From the NCBI GenBank assembly GCA_039621445.1, contig CP154954.1, positions 57,862,002 through 57,926,001 of the forward strand: 64,000 nucleotides of DNA, read 5' to 3'. The position numbers and the translations under genes were made by a program. Each line of letters opens with the position of its first letter. The first letter of the stretch is position 1. The notes below the pieces were generated by a model. The model saw nothing but the letters and a program-made list of their open reading frames with translations. It was not told the DNA's origin and did no database searches. Positions 1 through 11,095 of the stretch are shown one piece after another. This DNA comes from Euglena gracilis. Lineage: Eukaryota; Euglenida; Euglenophyceae; Euglenales.

Positions 1-1310
1 AAAAATTTGAAAGAAAAAAATGTCAGTAAAATTTGACTGTGCCAAAATTTGGTCCACTTTTTTGGCCTGCATTGTTTTCCACCCCCCTCCTAAAAGTACC
101 AAATTTAACCCTGATATCTTTGAGATTTTTCTGTGAAAAAAATGTGGTTTTCCATCAAAAAATCACCAATTTTTTCGGCTTCCAATTTTGTCCGTTCTAA
201 TTTTATCTAGCCCCAATTCCCCCCCCCCCCCCGGTATTTTGGGTTCATTTTTCAAAAATTTCAAAAATTTTCAGCCCAAGTCCCCCGTTTTCCCGAAATT
301 GGTAAAAATGCTGCCAAAATGTTTCCCCCCCAAACCGCATTTTTTTCACATTTTCTAAAATTTCAATATTTCTCAAAATGTTGATTTTGAGAGATTTTGG
401 AAGCAAAAAAATGTCACTGAAAATCCCAAAGAAATTCTAAGAACAAAAATTCAGTATAATTTGAATGTTCCAAAATTTGGCCCCATTTTTTTGACCACCC
501 TCTTCCACCCTCTTAGAACTAACAATTTTCAACCGTAAAATTTTGGCAATTTTTTTGGGGAAAAATGTCATTTTCCATCAAAAAACCATGTATTTTTGGT
601 TCATTTTTTCAAAAAATTTCAAAAAAATTTTCCCCGGCCAAAATCCTCCTTTTGCTTTTTTTTTGGTTGAAGTGTGTGGGGACAATTTTTTTTTCCCTTA
701 AGGACCGCCCTGCCCCCCAGTCACAGGTTGCAGGAACCCAGTCGTACGACGGGGGGGGGGCGGGTAAAAATTACCATTTTTAACCTGAAAATTTTGAGCT
801 TTTTTGTGAAAAAAATGTGGTTTTCCATCAAAAAATCATGCGTTTTGGGTGCATTTTTTTAAAAAAAATTCAAAAAAATCCCGGGTTTCCTGAAATCGGT
901 GAAAATGCTGTTGTGGGTGGGGGGATCGACCCCCCCCCACCACCTCCCGGGTGGGCCGGGTGGGGGTGTCGATAGCCCCCCCAGCCCTTCCCTTTCTGCC
1001 CTGGACCACCCTCCTGTTCTCGGGTTGTACCCACCCCTGCCCTTATCGCATGACCACCCCTCATTAATGACCACCCCCCAGTCGGAGGTTGCAGGTCATG
1101 GGGGTTATGACCCCCCCCGGTTGCAGGTTGCGAAAATTTCAACACCACCTTACCTACAACCGCCCCCTCGTTTACGACCACCCCCCGTCGCACGTTGCAG
1201 GTTGTGCGGGTGTTACGCCCCTCCCCCCCTGGTCGCAGGTTGCGGGAACCCGGCTGTGGCTTGGAAATTGGGTTGTTTTTGGCATCCTGTCTTGGGACCA
1301 CCCCTGCAGG
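1..1310. repeat. Dispersed non-coding repeat, copy 1 (partner at 12067-13350)
   Basis: T-rich sequence followed by C-rich tracts containing the phrase GTTGCAGGTTGCGAAAA. It aligns nearly end to end with 12067-13350 in the same order and orientation, with scattered substitutions and homopolymer length changes. No reading frame is conserved between the copies, so the short ORFs here are chance. The copy may begin before the window. The matching ends where this copy continues with GGGACCACCCC and the other with GTGACCATTAA. Confidence 0.85.
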
Positions 1311-2629
1311 TTTGGGGGTCATGCACGACCCCCCCAGTCGGGGTTATACGAAGGGGACACCCCAAATAAAATCCCCCCGCCTTGGGGTCTGGGGCGAAAT
1401 AAAAAGTCCCCCCTGGTTTTTGCGCCAAAGGCGCAGGTTTTGTCCTGAAATTGTAGGTAAAAATTACAGTTTCTGACAACAAATTACGAAAAAAAAGTAA
1501 TTTTTCTGGATCATCTGACCTCCAAAAAATGGTAAATTTCATGAGAAAGTACAAAAAAATGACCCCAAGGGGGGTTTTAACGCTATTTTGAGCCCTATGG
1601 GACTTCAAATAAATTCGACAATTTTGGAGAAACAATACCCCCCCCCCCCCAAATACAACCCCCCCCCAGGCCGGGACTTCGGCCGAAAAAATAATACCCC
1701 GGGGGGGCATTATTTTGGGTGGGGTTCAGCTTACCTGTTGGTGTTGAATGCACCGGAAGCCTGATGGGGTTTTTTTGTTTCCCCAAGTTTGTGAACCACG
1801 TCATTTTGATGTATTTTTGCAGAAGCAGTGGTATGAGCTTAACCCCTTAGGTCCCTGACAAGCCGAACAAGAATTATTACGACCCACGAAAGTGGATCCG
1901 TGAGGCCGAGCTTGGCATGCTGGCCCGCGTCAAGGTGGCCTTCAAGGCGTTGAATTGCCCGGTGGCCTAAAGGAGTTCATTGGTATCCCCTGAACCACAC
2001 GACTCGTACCTGGAACGAAACGTTTATGGTTTTTTTTTTTGCTCATGCTTGCTGAAATTTGATCACGTCTTTCTTTTGTCGTTGCACGACACTCTCCAGC
2101 TTCCAGGGAGAGACGGAACACCCTCCGGTTGTCCCTGAGGGGGGGGGTGGTTGTGGGGAGGGCACCCAAGGGTTCGAAACGAGGGTGCATGGCTCGATGT
2201 GCTTCACATTTTTTTGTTTTCCATTTTTTATCATTTTTTGGAGTTTTCCAAAAATGTGCATTTTTTTGCAATCTTTTTCAGTTTTTTTTGCGTTTTGTTG
2301 CATTTCTGCATGGTTCATGGTCTTCTCAGATTTTGACCATTTTTGCAATTGTTTGCCTTTTTTTGAATTTTGAAATTTTGACATTTTCTTCATTTGCAAT
2401 CCCATTTTTTGCAAGTTTTGGTACCCCGTTGCAGGTTTTTGGGCAACCTTTGGATTTTCGTGATGTTTGCGCTAGGTTTGCGTTTTTGTTACTTGCACTT
2501 TTTTCTCCGAGTATTGAAGATTCCTTCAGCCAGCGACTTTTGGCACCGGGTTGGTCTGCACTTTTGGCGCAGACCAACCCACCATTCCCTTGGGTCGAGT
2601 AACCTCCCCACAAGGGGCAGGGACAGTCG
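1311..2629. other. Gene-free low-complexity stretch
   Basis: C-runs, T-runs and a GCGCCAAAGGCGC stem of the type seen repeatedly at 9.2-11.6 kb. Section 1820-2000 is more complex in composition but has no recognisable frame. Section 2200-2480 is a T-rich run of near-repeats. I see no gene, RNA gene or regulatory element here. Confidence 0.6.
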
Positions 2630-3112
2630 CACTCGCGCAAGCCGAAAAGGGAGGAAGGGACACCGAGGGCAAGCACAAAGACATTGTGCGCCGCGCTGGG
2701 TTAGGAGGTCCCGCTTAGTGCCCTTTGTCGCCGGAGGTGGCTGATTCTCGTGCTCCCTCGCTGCAGACCGAGAAGGGAGGAAGGGACACCGAGGGCGAAG
2801 CACAAAGACATTGTGAGGCCATGCCTTGCTCGCCGGCGGTTTTTTGTGATTGTTTTGGTGCGCTGCGTTAGGAGGTCCCGCTTAGGGCCGCCTCGCCGGA
2901 GTTGGCTGCATTGTCTCCGACGTGGCGACCGTGGCGCTGTTTCTTTGCCTGGGGGGTCCCCCCACCTCCCCCCCCCCTGGCCCCCATCTTCTGATCGAGG
3001 GTGTTTGAAGACAAATTTTCTTATTTTAGGGGGGGGTCGGGCTCACAATGTCTTTGTGCTTCGCCCTCGGTGTCCCTTCCTCCCTTCTCGGTCTGCCTCG
3101 AGGGAGTACGAG
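2630..3112 (-). repeat. DIRS element A, right-flank terminal region
   Basis: Lies just outside the right inverted terminus of element A. Read on the minus strand it matches the sequence just outside the right terminus of element F (37644-38045): GGAGGAAGGGACACCGAGGG, a CCCCCCC tract, then an AAAATTTGT segment. A second inverted copy of the element leader lies at about 2815-2915. The shared flank suggests the element really ends further out than the 35-bp repeat. That would fit DIRS architecture, where the right end carries sequence complementary to both termini. The exact outer end is not determinable here. Confidence 0.55.
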
Positions 3113-3149
3113 ACACCTCGGGCTCCGCACGTTGCCATTGTGAGGCCAG

Positions 3150-3920
3150 ATTGTGCACTGAAAAAAGGGGGGCCAGGGCATCCTCCAAAGAACCTTGGGC
3201 ACCAAGTCTTTGACAATGGGCTGTGAAAGCCTCCACCCCCTTCCATTGACCAATTTCACAAACTTCTTGGGCAGAAAGGCCCAATTTTTTTTTTAGCAAA
3301 CCAACCCCTGCCCCTCTGGCGGAGTGGGGTCCCCAAACCTGGGGGGTACCGCCTGTTTGGTCAAGAAGTCTTTGGTGATAGAAGCAATGGTATCTGCCTT
3401 TATGGCTTTGTAGAGGGGTTTTAACGTAATTAAAAGGGGGCCCCCAGGTTTCATAAAGAAGCGTCTTGCTGCCACACAAGACATCATTAAATGAAAGGGG
3501 CTGATCTGGGGGCACTGGGGAATGGAGACAACTCGCTCCCAGTTGTGGAGTTTTTGACCTTTACGTTTAATTTTGATGTAGGGTGCCCCCCCCCCCAACA
3601 AACTGGTGGTTGTTTGGACCTGTGCCAAATCAGAACTTCTGTATAAACAAAGGATTCGTGAACAGAAAATGAGTTGTGTACGCAATGTACATATATCAGA
3701 GGGCAGGGGGGACTGTGCCCGCCCCAGGAGGATTGGGAGGGGATCCCAGAATGCACCATATTTCTCCAGGTTTTGGTTCCAAAGCCTTTTGTAAGGTGCC
3801 AACATGGCATGGAACCTCAGGCCCCCAAAGCCAGGGAACAGTAGCATAGCACTGTATGCTTTGCGTGCTTGGGCCTTTGAAAATTGGAACAGTTGAATTA
3901 AAGCGTCAACCGCTTGGTCA
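3150..3920 (-). pseudogene. DIRS-like tyrosine recombinase (element A), catalytic Tyr replaced by Cys
   Basis: The enzyme family would integrate the element's DNA circle by site-specific recombination through a covalent phosphotyrosine. The N-terminal part has the YSAMLLFPGFGGLRF signature. The core has LYRSSDLAQV (first catalytic Arg), then KPLYKAIKADTIASIT, then HSARGAG (the HxxR box) and a C-terminal GLSAQEVCEIGQW helix. The expected catalytic motif reads AHCQRL: codon TGT at 3213-3215, where element F has TAT (AHYQRL at 37541-37543). The frame is also shifted once near 3300 and 3500. It lies downstream of RT/RNase H in the same direction. Family assignment is solid from motif order; inactivity is inferred from the Cys and the frameshifts. 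Confidence 0.78.
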
Positions 3921-3929
3921 GTGGTGGCT

Positions 3930-5870
3930 TCAGGGGCGGGGTACCCCCATTTTTTCCAGAATCACCCATAAAAAGTAAAGGCACCTTTTCAAACTGGGGT
4001 TTCTTCCCAGGAAATCTGTAATGGTTGAAATTTGTATTTGTTTCCCCTCCAAAATTTGCCTGAGCAAATCATGCAAAGGAGGGGCCACCTGGGGGGTGGC
4101 ATTTTTTCCCCCCTGCAATTGGTGAACATACCATTGTAGGGGGTGATTTTCAGGCAGGGGGTCCCTGGAACTTTCATTTTTATTAACTGGGGGCACCATG
4201 TGGCTGAATCCCAGTAGGGGGTGACCATCAAAACTTTGGCCTGTGGAAACATTTTCAACCTGCGGAAAATTTTTTGGATTACAGACCAGGGGGGGTTTGC
4301 ATAAAGATCCCCCATGCTGTCCAGTGGACATTGTAATGCATCCACTGCTGTGGCTCCCCAGTGGGGCCACCTGGCCACAAATTGTGGCAGTTTTTTGTTG
4401 CCTGGTGAGGCAAAAAGGTCTGTTTTTAGGCTGATGTAATTTTTGAATTGCTGTCTCAGCCACTGAAAAAGTTGGGGGTCCAGTGAGTAATCCCCCCTGT
4501 CCATTTCCCTCCTGCTTATGGGGTCTGCCAGGCAGTCTTTGGAGGGGACCCACTTCACTTGCAGGTTTATGTTGTGTTCCATGCACCATTTGAAGAAGGG
4601 TCTTAGCATGGAATTGAAAGGGTCCTTTCTGCCACCCCTTTTGTTAAGTGATAGAAAATTACTTGATTGTCCACGGGGGGGAAACACAGTTTCCCCTGGC
4701 TGTCTGAGGCTTTGTACTGTGCTTATTGCTGCACTTAATTCTTTGACATTTATGTGCAAAATGGAGTTTTCCCTCCAAAATTCTCGCACAATTTTGACTG
4801 TTCGAATGTCCAGCCCCCCCAGGCATGGGTACTGCTGTGTGAGTGCAACTCGCTGGTTGCATTCTGGGGGAAGGGTCTGCCCCCCAGGTGTCCAGCAGAA
4901 ATTTTATTTCCTTTAATTGGTCCTTTATTCTTTGGGAAATGGGCTGTTTTGAGTCCCAGGGGGCTGTGGAATTTTCCACCAAAAAATTTGCCAGGGCATC
5001 CGTAAAGGCCGTTAGAAAGGGCAAGGCCATTAGGTTGCATCTGATTTGCCCCAAAATGGCAGCCAGTTGCCTTTTTGACATGTAATCTTTTTTCACCATT
5101 TTTACCAGCTCCTTTTTTACTGTTTTTATTTTCTGGGGGGGCACGTGTAATTTTTCCCTCTTGGACGTTTAGCTGAAAGCCAAGATGATTGACGATTTGG
5201 GTGGGCTGCAGGGTGGACTTTTTCACGTTGATTTGAATCCTGATTTGATTAAAACCCTGACCACTGTGTTCAGGTGATTTTGTAAGATGAGTTGCGTTGG
5301 GGCCACCAGTAAAATGTCGTCCAGGTAAACAATTACATGGACGCCCCTTTTCCTCCACAGTTTTTCGAATGTCTTCATTACTGACATGAAAATTTGGGGC
5401 ATTACATTCAGGCCAAAACAGCCTGCCTGGAATTCCCAGGTATGCCCCCCCACCTGATGCCTTAAAAATGGCCTTAGGCCTGGGCGGAATATGAAAATAG
5501 GCATCCTTCAGGTCTATTTGTGCTGCCCAGTGGCCTTTTTCAAAAACTGGGAAAATGTGCTGGATGTGATCCAGCTTGAAAGGTTTCACTTGGAACCTTT
5601 GATTTATTTCCCTGCAAGCGCTTATTAATCTCCATTTTGTCTGCCCCCCCTCTGGTTTTGGAATGAGAAACCAGGGGATCAGGTGCTGGGTGGTTGAATC
5701 CCTCACCCTCTTTATGGATCCGGATTTTTCGTAATCCAGCAGTATTTTTTCTGCTTGGGGTAAGTTCAAATTTGCCCTAATTTTTGGGTGGGTGGAAAAT
5801 TTTGGTGGGCTGACCCAGGGGGGTTGATGAGTTGACATGTTGTTGGGGGGGCGTTTTTTGCCCACCATTT
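3930..5870 (-). pseudogene. DIRS-like reverse transcriptase / RNase H (element A)
   Basis: RT begins near LNLPQAEKILLDYEKSG and continues through HLIPWFLIPKPEGG and WAAQIDLKDAYFHIP (first catalytic Asp) to VYLDDILLVAP, whose YLDD box lies at 5316-5327 and is intact. The region after it contains AAILGQIRCNLMALPFL. RNase H-like sequence follows: INVKELSAAIST, VPSKDCLADPISR, TDLFASPGNKKLPQF and LYANPPWSVIQKIF. Frames change at least three times, mostly next to G or C runs, so it cannot be one protein now. It would have copied the element RNA into DNA. Elements D and F carry parallel copies. Confidence 0.8.
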
Positions 5871-5879
5871 CAAGCTTTT

Positions 5880-7184
5880 TTGCAGCCTTTGATGGAGGGG
5901 GGTGTCTCCCCCATTTTTCTTCCATGGAATTTATTTCCTGGATAAGATGATTCTGGGGCGGCTGGGCTGGAGATGTTGGACATTTTAGGGGGGTGTCTCC
6001 CCATATTTCCTCCATTGAATTTATTTTCTGGGTAAGATGATTCTGGGGCGGCTAGGCTGGGGGTGTTGGACATTGCACCCCTAGGTCCCCTACGGCTTGG
6101 GCCCTTGTAAAAGGAATTTTCTTCTGGGGGGACGTGCATGCACTTTCTCCCTCTCTGCTCCCCTCTCTGGATGGTCTTGTTGTTGGAAGACATACCATAG
6201 GGCTTAATGCCCCTGGTTGGCCTATCTGGTCTTCTCCATGTTGATGTGGTTGGTTGACATACCATAAGGGGGCCTCTGTGGTTCCCCCCCTTGATTGATT
6301 GATCGGGAGGTGAGAAAAAAATGATGGAGAGGTTTCTGCCCCTCCCTCCAAAAGGGCCACTGTGGGTCCCTTTTCCTCCTGGGGCTGGGTCATTGAAAGG
6401 GCCACTGTGGGTCCCTTTATCTCCCATTGTTGGCAGAGGGCCACTGTGGGTCCCTCGGTGGATTTCTCCAGCAGCATCCTTAGCTTCTTGGTGGCCACTG
6501 TGGGTCCACCCTGCTGGTTCCTTAGCTTCCTGGTGGCCACTGTGGGTCCACCCTGTTGGTCTCCAAGGTTTCCATGTATAATCTTTTTTCCATAATCCAT
6601 CTCGTGGTCTTCCAGGCCTTGATTTCTTCTTGGCCTCCAACCCCATTGGAAATCTGGGGGGGCTGCTGTGGTCCCCCCTTGCCGGCTTGAGAGGGGCTGT
6701 TGTGATAGATGAATTGGGGAGGTTGGACAGACCTTTTCTGCCCCTTCCTGAGGGGATTTTCTTGTGAAACTGGCCCCATGGCCCCTGTACTGCTGACCTC
6801 CTTGGCCTTGATTCCATCTCCCCATCTTCTGGCCAGTTGGTGCCAGGTTGCTGGGGGCCTTTGGGGGAGATGCCCCTGATGTGTGGGCTTTGATTGTCCA
6901 ATTGTGAAGCATTTTGGGCCCCCATGGCCCATTCTTTGCCCACCAAGGGCTGGGGCTGGCTTCTGTCTTCTGGGCCTTCTGGCCACAGTGGTCCAAGGAC
7001 CGTGGCCGTCACTGGGGGGGGGGGGTTTGGGCTGTGAAATTTCTGGGTTCGGGGGCTGGGTGGGAAGAACCGCCACGGTTTGCCACGTGTTGACCGCATT
7101 TCCAAGGTCTCCAGCTGCTGCGGCCACTCCTCCAGGACGTCCGTGGGCATATAACTCTAATTTCTTCTCCACTGCATTGCTCAT
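5880..7184 (-). pseudogene. DIRS-like gag/ORF1 (element A)
   Basis: Starts with MSNAVEKKLE and includes DGHGPWTTVARRPRR, a basic motif kept in copies B, D and F and therefore the best marker of the true frame. The middle contains a repeated peptide of the GTHSGP type, encoded by a short GGCCACTGTGGGTCC repeat between about 6350 and 6560. No CCHC zinc knuckle is visible. The frame shifts between about 6520 and 6050 before running into RT. The function, RNA packaging or particle formation, is inferred only from position. It begins about 250 bp inside the left terminus, after a leader shared by all copies. Confidence 0.55.
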
Positions 7185-7466
7185 CGAAGTCGAAATTGAA
7201 ATTTGACAATTTAATTCTCAATTTATTTTCGTCTGGTTCGTGTTCTTCTGGATCTTGAATTGGTATTCACTTCTTTTATCAGTTCTTCCTCGTTCGTGAA
7301 CTCTGTTCCTTTCTTCTGGGTGTCGAAGGGCAAGTGAAGAATCACCAACTCCGGCGAAAAAAGGCACTAAGCAGGACCTCCTAACCCAGCGCACCAAGAC
7401 AATTACAACAAACCGCCAGCGAGCAAGGCATGGCCTCACAGTGGCAAAGTGCGGAGCCCAAGGTGT
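7185..7466 (-). repeat. Left terminus and leader of DIRS element A
   Basis: Inverted repeat 7432-7466, then a leader containing GTTAGGAGGTCCTGCTTAG and CTTCGACACCCAGAAG in minus orientation. The same leader precedes gag in copies B, C, D, F and at 8404-8670, so it is likely to hold the promoter or priming signals of the family. No specific promoter box can be named. Confidence 0.65.
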
Positions 7467-8350
7467 CTTAACTTGCCCTTCGACACCCAGAGGAAAGGAG
7501 AAGAGTTCACGAACGAAGAAGAACCAAGAAGAGACGTCAATATCAATTCAGTATCCAGAATAAAAGAGACGAACCAGACGGACATCAATTGCAGAGTCAA
7601 TTATCTGATTTCATTTTGGACTTCAATGAGCAATGCCTTGAAAAGAAATTTGAATTCTCTGGCCGCGGAAGTCCTGGAGCAGTGGCCGCAGCAGGAGAAC
7701 TCGCAGATGTTGTCGACACGTGGAAAACCGTGGGCGTTCTTCCCCCCAGACACCCAAACCAGAAATTTCCCAGCACAAACCCCCCCCTTCAATGACGGCC
7801 ACGGTCCTTGGACCACTGTGGCCAGAAGGCCCAGAAAAAAGAAATCAGCCCCAGCCCTTGTTGGGCGAAGGATGGGCCAGGGGGGGGGGGGCAAATTGCG
7901 TCCCAAAGGACATTCAATGGGGAGATGGAGTCAAGGCCAAGGAGGCCACCACTACAGGGGCCATGGGGGCCAAATTTGCAAGCAAATCCCCCCAGGAAGG
8001 GGCAGAAAAGGTCTGTACAACCCAAAAAAGACTTCTTGCACAACAGCCCCCCTCAAGGAGACAAGGGGGGGCCACAGCAGCCCCCCCCAGATTTCCAATG
8101 GGGCTGGAGGCCAAGAGGAACTCAAGGCCCAGAAGACCAACAGATGCATTATGGAAAAAGATTTATGCATGGAGTCCTTGGAGACCAGCAGGGTGGACCC
8201 ACAGTGGACACCAAGAAGCTAAGGAAGCTGCTGGTAAAATCCCCCGATGGACCAACAGAGGCCCTCTGCAATAAATGGGGGAAAACGGACCCGCAGTGGC
8301 CCTTTCAATGACCCAGCCACAGAGCAAAGGGACCCTTTTGTTCCCTTTTT
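7467..8350 (+). pseudogene. DIRS-like gag fragment (truncated copy B)
   Basis: Starts inside the leader (CTTAACTTGCCCTTCGACAC) directly against the terminus of element A, so the two copies are head-to-head and share one end. MSNALKRNLNSLAAEVLEQW begins at about 7628. The DGHGPWTTVARRPRK marker follows, then the GPT/GWT repeat region. Coding similarity stops near 8330 and no RT follows, so only ORF1 remains. The frame alternates between two readings after about 7890 because of a G-run. It is a non-functional remnant. Confidence 0.65.
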
Positions 8351-8454
8351 CGCCAGCGAGCAAGGCATGGCCTCACAATGGCAAACTGCTGAGCCCGAGG
8401 TGTCCTCGGGCTCCGCACTTTGCCCTTGTGAGGCCATGCCTTGCTCGCCGGCGG
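8351..8454. repeat. Perfectly centred palindrome made of two DIRS termini
   Basis: Left arm 8351-8400 and right arm 8404-8454 are inverted copies of the terminal repeat plus inner leader (GCAAGGCATGGCCTCACA and its complement), separated by only TGT. Mismatches are few. This is the arrangement expected of two element ends joined back-to-back, as at a circle junction or in an inverted tandem insertion. It should form a strong cruciform or RNA hairpin. Confidence 0.8.
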
Positions 8455-8670
8455 TGTTGTTTGGATTTTTCTGGCGCGTTGGGATAGGAGGTCCCGCTTA
8501 GTGCCTTTTTTCGCCGGAGTTGCCTGCTTCTTAGTTTGCTGTTCGATACCCAGAAGAAAGGAACGTCCACTACCTTATCAATTGGAAGAAGAAGAAGTCA
8601 ATCAATCACTTCATATTGTCCAGAGAAAGAAGGTCGTGCAGGATGTCAAAGTTGAAATCGTAAACTAGCT
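8404..8670 (+). repeat. Leader of a further DIRS copy, truncated
   Basis: Terminus, leader, then ATCAATTGGAAGAAGAAGAA and TCGTGCAGGATGTCAAAG. These match the leader and first coding bases of element F (25063-25340) more closely than those of A or D. It ends near 8670 without gag. This marks a second leader subtype in the family. Confidence 0.65.
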
Positions 8671-9250
8671 TTTCCTAAGACTCGAGTGGGTTTCGAGATG
8701 GCAAATTTTGATGCATGTTTTTTGTGAAATGCACACCTGCCTCGGGGAAGGGGGGTGGATGGGTGGGTCTGGGCCGGACCGGGGGGGGTCCGCACCTGAG
8801 GCGCCGGGTCTACCTTTTCGGCGCGAAGCACCAAAAATTTTGAAAATTGCCTTTAACGGGCCCGATTTTGGAGGCTCCCCGCCCCCCCCCCCTCCCCGGT
8901 GGGGTCCCGCGCCACCCTGGATGGGCGGGGGGGGACCCCCCCCGGGGTCTTAAAAAAAAGCCTGGTAAAATGTTCATCTTTATGTCCATATATTTATATG
9001 CACCGCAGCAAGTTCCAGAGCCCAACTTCACAGAGTTCAAGCATTTCTGGGTCGTTTGTTTTCTGACCAAAATCAAAATCCACACTTTCCAAAATTTTAG
9101 CTGGTTTTGTGCGGAGCACCTTTGATGGAAAAATTTGTGGAGACCTTTGTTGACGGGTGTAATACTACTGGCAAGGAAAGTTCCCCACAGGTTTCCCCCG
9201 GGCCGGACACAAGGCTGGTCCAGGGTTTGATATAAGGAGGGCGTATGGGG
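8671..9250. other. Gene-free interval
   Basis: G/C-run sequence to about 8950, then about 280 bp of mixed-composition sequence (8970-9240) without an open frame or similarity to the rest of the window. Nothing can be named. Confidence 0.5.
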
Positions 9251-9640
9251 TTTAGGTGGGGGGTGTCCCCCACCCCCCTCCTGGCCCGCCCAGGAGGGGT
9301 CCGGACCCCCCCCCCCACCTGCCAGGGGGCGGACCGACCCTGGTACCCGGGACCCACCCCCAAAAAGGGTCAATTTTTTCCTCCGGCGCTTTGTGCCGAA
9401 AATTTTTTGCATTTTTGGCAAATTTTTGCCCAAAAAGTGCCCAAAATGGAACTTTTGGTCGTTTTGGGGGGGTCAAAAATTTTCGCCCCGGCGCTTTGCG
9501 CCGGCCGAAAAGCGGTCACCAGTCAAATTTATAAGCACTGGCCGACCCCCTGGGGCGGGGTGACTGGTTTTTTCAGAGTGACTGTCTGGTTTTTGGCCCG
9601 AACCCCCTCCCCCCAGGTCGGCCAGGAGTGGGCAAAAGTG
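9251..9640. repeat. GC-hairpin repeat, unit 1 of 3
   Basis: Begins TTTAGGTGGGGGGTGTCCCC and includes GGCGGACCGACCCTGGTACC, a CGGCGCTTTGTGCCG stem, a GGTCAAAAATTTTCGCCCC stretch, a second stem CCGGCGCTTTGCGCCGG, and ends in a GTGACTGGTTT section. Units 2 and 3 repeat this order. No frame is conserved, since indels differ between copies. Confidence 0.8.
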
Positions 9641-9853
9641 GCTTGAGTGACCCCGGCACCGGAAAATTTTTTTGGCCTAAAATGACTGGGAAGTGGCCTA
9701 AAGTGACTGGGAAGTGGCCGTTTTTCTGAGTGGCCGACCCCCTAGGGGTGTCTGGCTGGATTTCCGAAAATGAGTGACTGACTGGTTTTCAAAAAAGTGG
9801 AGTGACCCCCCCTGGGTTTGGTAAAAAATTGTAAGACCCGGACAGCGCCACTG

Positions 9854-10112
9854 TTTAGGTGGGGGGTGTCCCCCCCACCCCCCCCCCCCCCCCTCCTGGC
9901 CCGCAGGGGGGTCCGCCCCCCCCCACCTGCCAGGGGGCGGACCGACCCTGGTACCCGGGACCCACCCCCAAAAAGGGTCAATTTTTTCCTCCGGCGCTTT
10001 GCGCCGAAATTGTTTTGCATTTTTGGCAATTTTTTTTCAAAAAAGCGCCCAAAATGGCCCTTTGGGGGGGGGGTCAAAAATTTTCGCCCCGGCGCTTCGC
10101 GCCGGGCTGAAA
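9854..10112. repeat. GC-hairpin repeat, unit 2 of 3 (shortened)
   Basis: Same order as unit 1 but with a shorter section before the second stem and lacking the GTGACTGG section. Preceded by CAGCGCCACTG, which also precedes unit 3 as CCGCGCCACTG, so the repeat has a defined left edge. Confidence 0.8.
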
Positions 10113-10137
10113 TTCGGTCATCCTGACCGCGCCACTG

Positions 10138-10507
10138 TTTAGGTGGGGGGTGTCCCCCCCTCCTGGCCCGCACAGGAGGGGTGTGGACCCCCCCCACCTG
10201 CCAGGGGGCGGACCGACCCTGGTACCCGGGACCCCCCCTCCCAAAAGGGTCAGTTTTTTCCTCCGGCGCTTTGTGCCGAAATTGTTTTGCATTTTTGGCA
10301 AATTCTTGCCCAAAAAGTGCCCAAAATGGAACTTTTGGTCGTTTTGGGGGGGTCAAAAATTTTCGCCCCGGCGCTTTGCGCCGGCCGAAAAGCGGTCACC
10401 AGTCAAATTTTTAAGCACTGGCCGACCCCCTGGGGCGGGGTGACTGGTTTTTGCAGGGTGACTGTCTGGAATTTGGCTCGAACCCCCTCCCCCCCAGGTC
10501 GGCCAGG
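10138..10507. repeat. GC-hairpin repeat, unit 3 of 3
   Basis: Almost identical to unit 1 over its whole length, including both stems and the AGCACTGGCCGACCCCCTGG segment. The higher similarity of units 1 and 3 suggests that unit 2 belongs to a different subtype. Confidence 0.8.
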
Positions 10508-10845
10508 AAAACGGCCCCCACCAGTCCTTTTCTCGAGCCCTGGGCTGAACCATCTCATATGAGCATTCCGCATAACACAACACACTTGCTAGTTAAATAG
10601 AGTCCTGGTCAGGATGGAACCCCCCCCCCCCCGCATGTTAAGGGGTGCCTGCGACCCCCAGGGCAGAACGGGTATCGGCTAAACACCCAGGGTGGTGGGT
10701 GGGGGGGTGGACCCCCCCACCACCTCTTCCCTTAATTCTGGGCGCACCAATTTTTGGACCCGAAAATTTTTTTCCAGCGCCCAAGGCGCCGGATGTTTTT
10801 TTGACCCATTTTGGGACTCATACCTCCCCCCCCCCCCCCCGGGAA

Positions 10846-11095
10846 ACTGTCATGCCCGAGAACCTGTCAGGGTCCCGCCCGGGAAACTGTCATGCCCGAG
10901 AACCTGTCAGGGTACCGCCGGGGAAACTGTCAGGGTCCCCGGTCCGGCCAACCTGTTAGGGTCGTTTTTCATTGACTTTCCCTTGAAATGCCCTCCCCGG
11001 GTAACTGTCAGGGTCCCTGGTACCGGCCAACCTGTCAGCATAGGAAGTTGTCAGGGTCCCCGGTACTGGCCAACCTGTCAGGTGACAGTTTCCCG
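10846..11095. repeat. Minisatellite of AACTGTCA / ACCTGTCAGGG units
   Basis: Two nearly identical 39-bp units (GGGAAACTGTCATGCCCGAG...) are followed by variant units built on CTGTCAGGGTCCC and GGCCAACCTGTCA. The last unit is inverted (GGTGACAGTTTCCC). No gene is present. The sequence around it (10508-11180) is C-rich and also gene-free. Confidence 0.8.

Larger units (their letters stand above)
3113..7466 (-). mobile_element. DIRS-like tyrosine-recombinase retrotransposon, element A
   Basis: A 4.35-kb element bounded by 35-bp inverted repeats at 3113-3147 and 7432-7466 (outer end ACACCTCGGGCTCC). Minus-strand order is leader, gag-like ORF, RT/RNase H, tyrosine recombinase. There is no integrase or retropepsin, which is the DIRS pattern. 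No methyltransferase domain is visible between RNase H and recombinase, unlike classical DIRS-1. The reading frames carry several frameshifts, and the recombinase has lost its catalytic tyrosine, so this copy is dead. It sits head-to-head with copy B. Confidence 0.8.

Noticed and set aside
859-1369. ORFs on both strands in the C-rich part of repeat copy 1
   Set aside because: Frames are not kept in copy 2 at 12.9-13.3 kb, where homopolymer lengths differ.
2165-2190. GGGTTCGAAACGAGG as a tRNA B box
   Set aside because: Lacks the full GGTTCGANTCC consensus, and no cloverleaf or A box is found around it.
10846-11095. Spaced repeats resembling a CRISPR array
   Set aside because: Units are contiguous variants without unique spacers, one is inverted, and the context is eukaryotic repeats.
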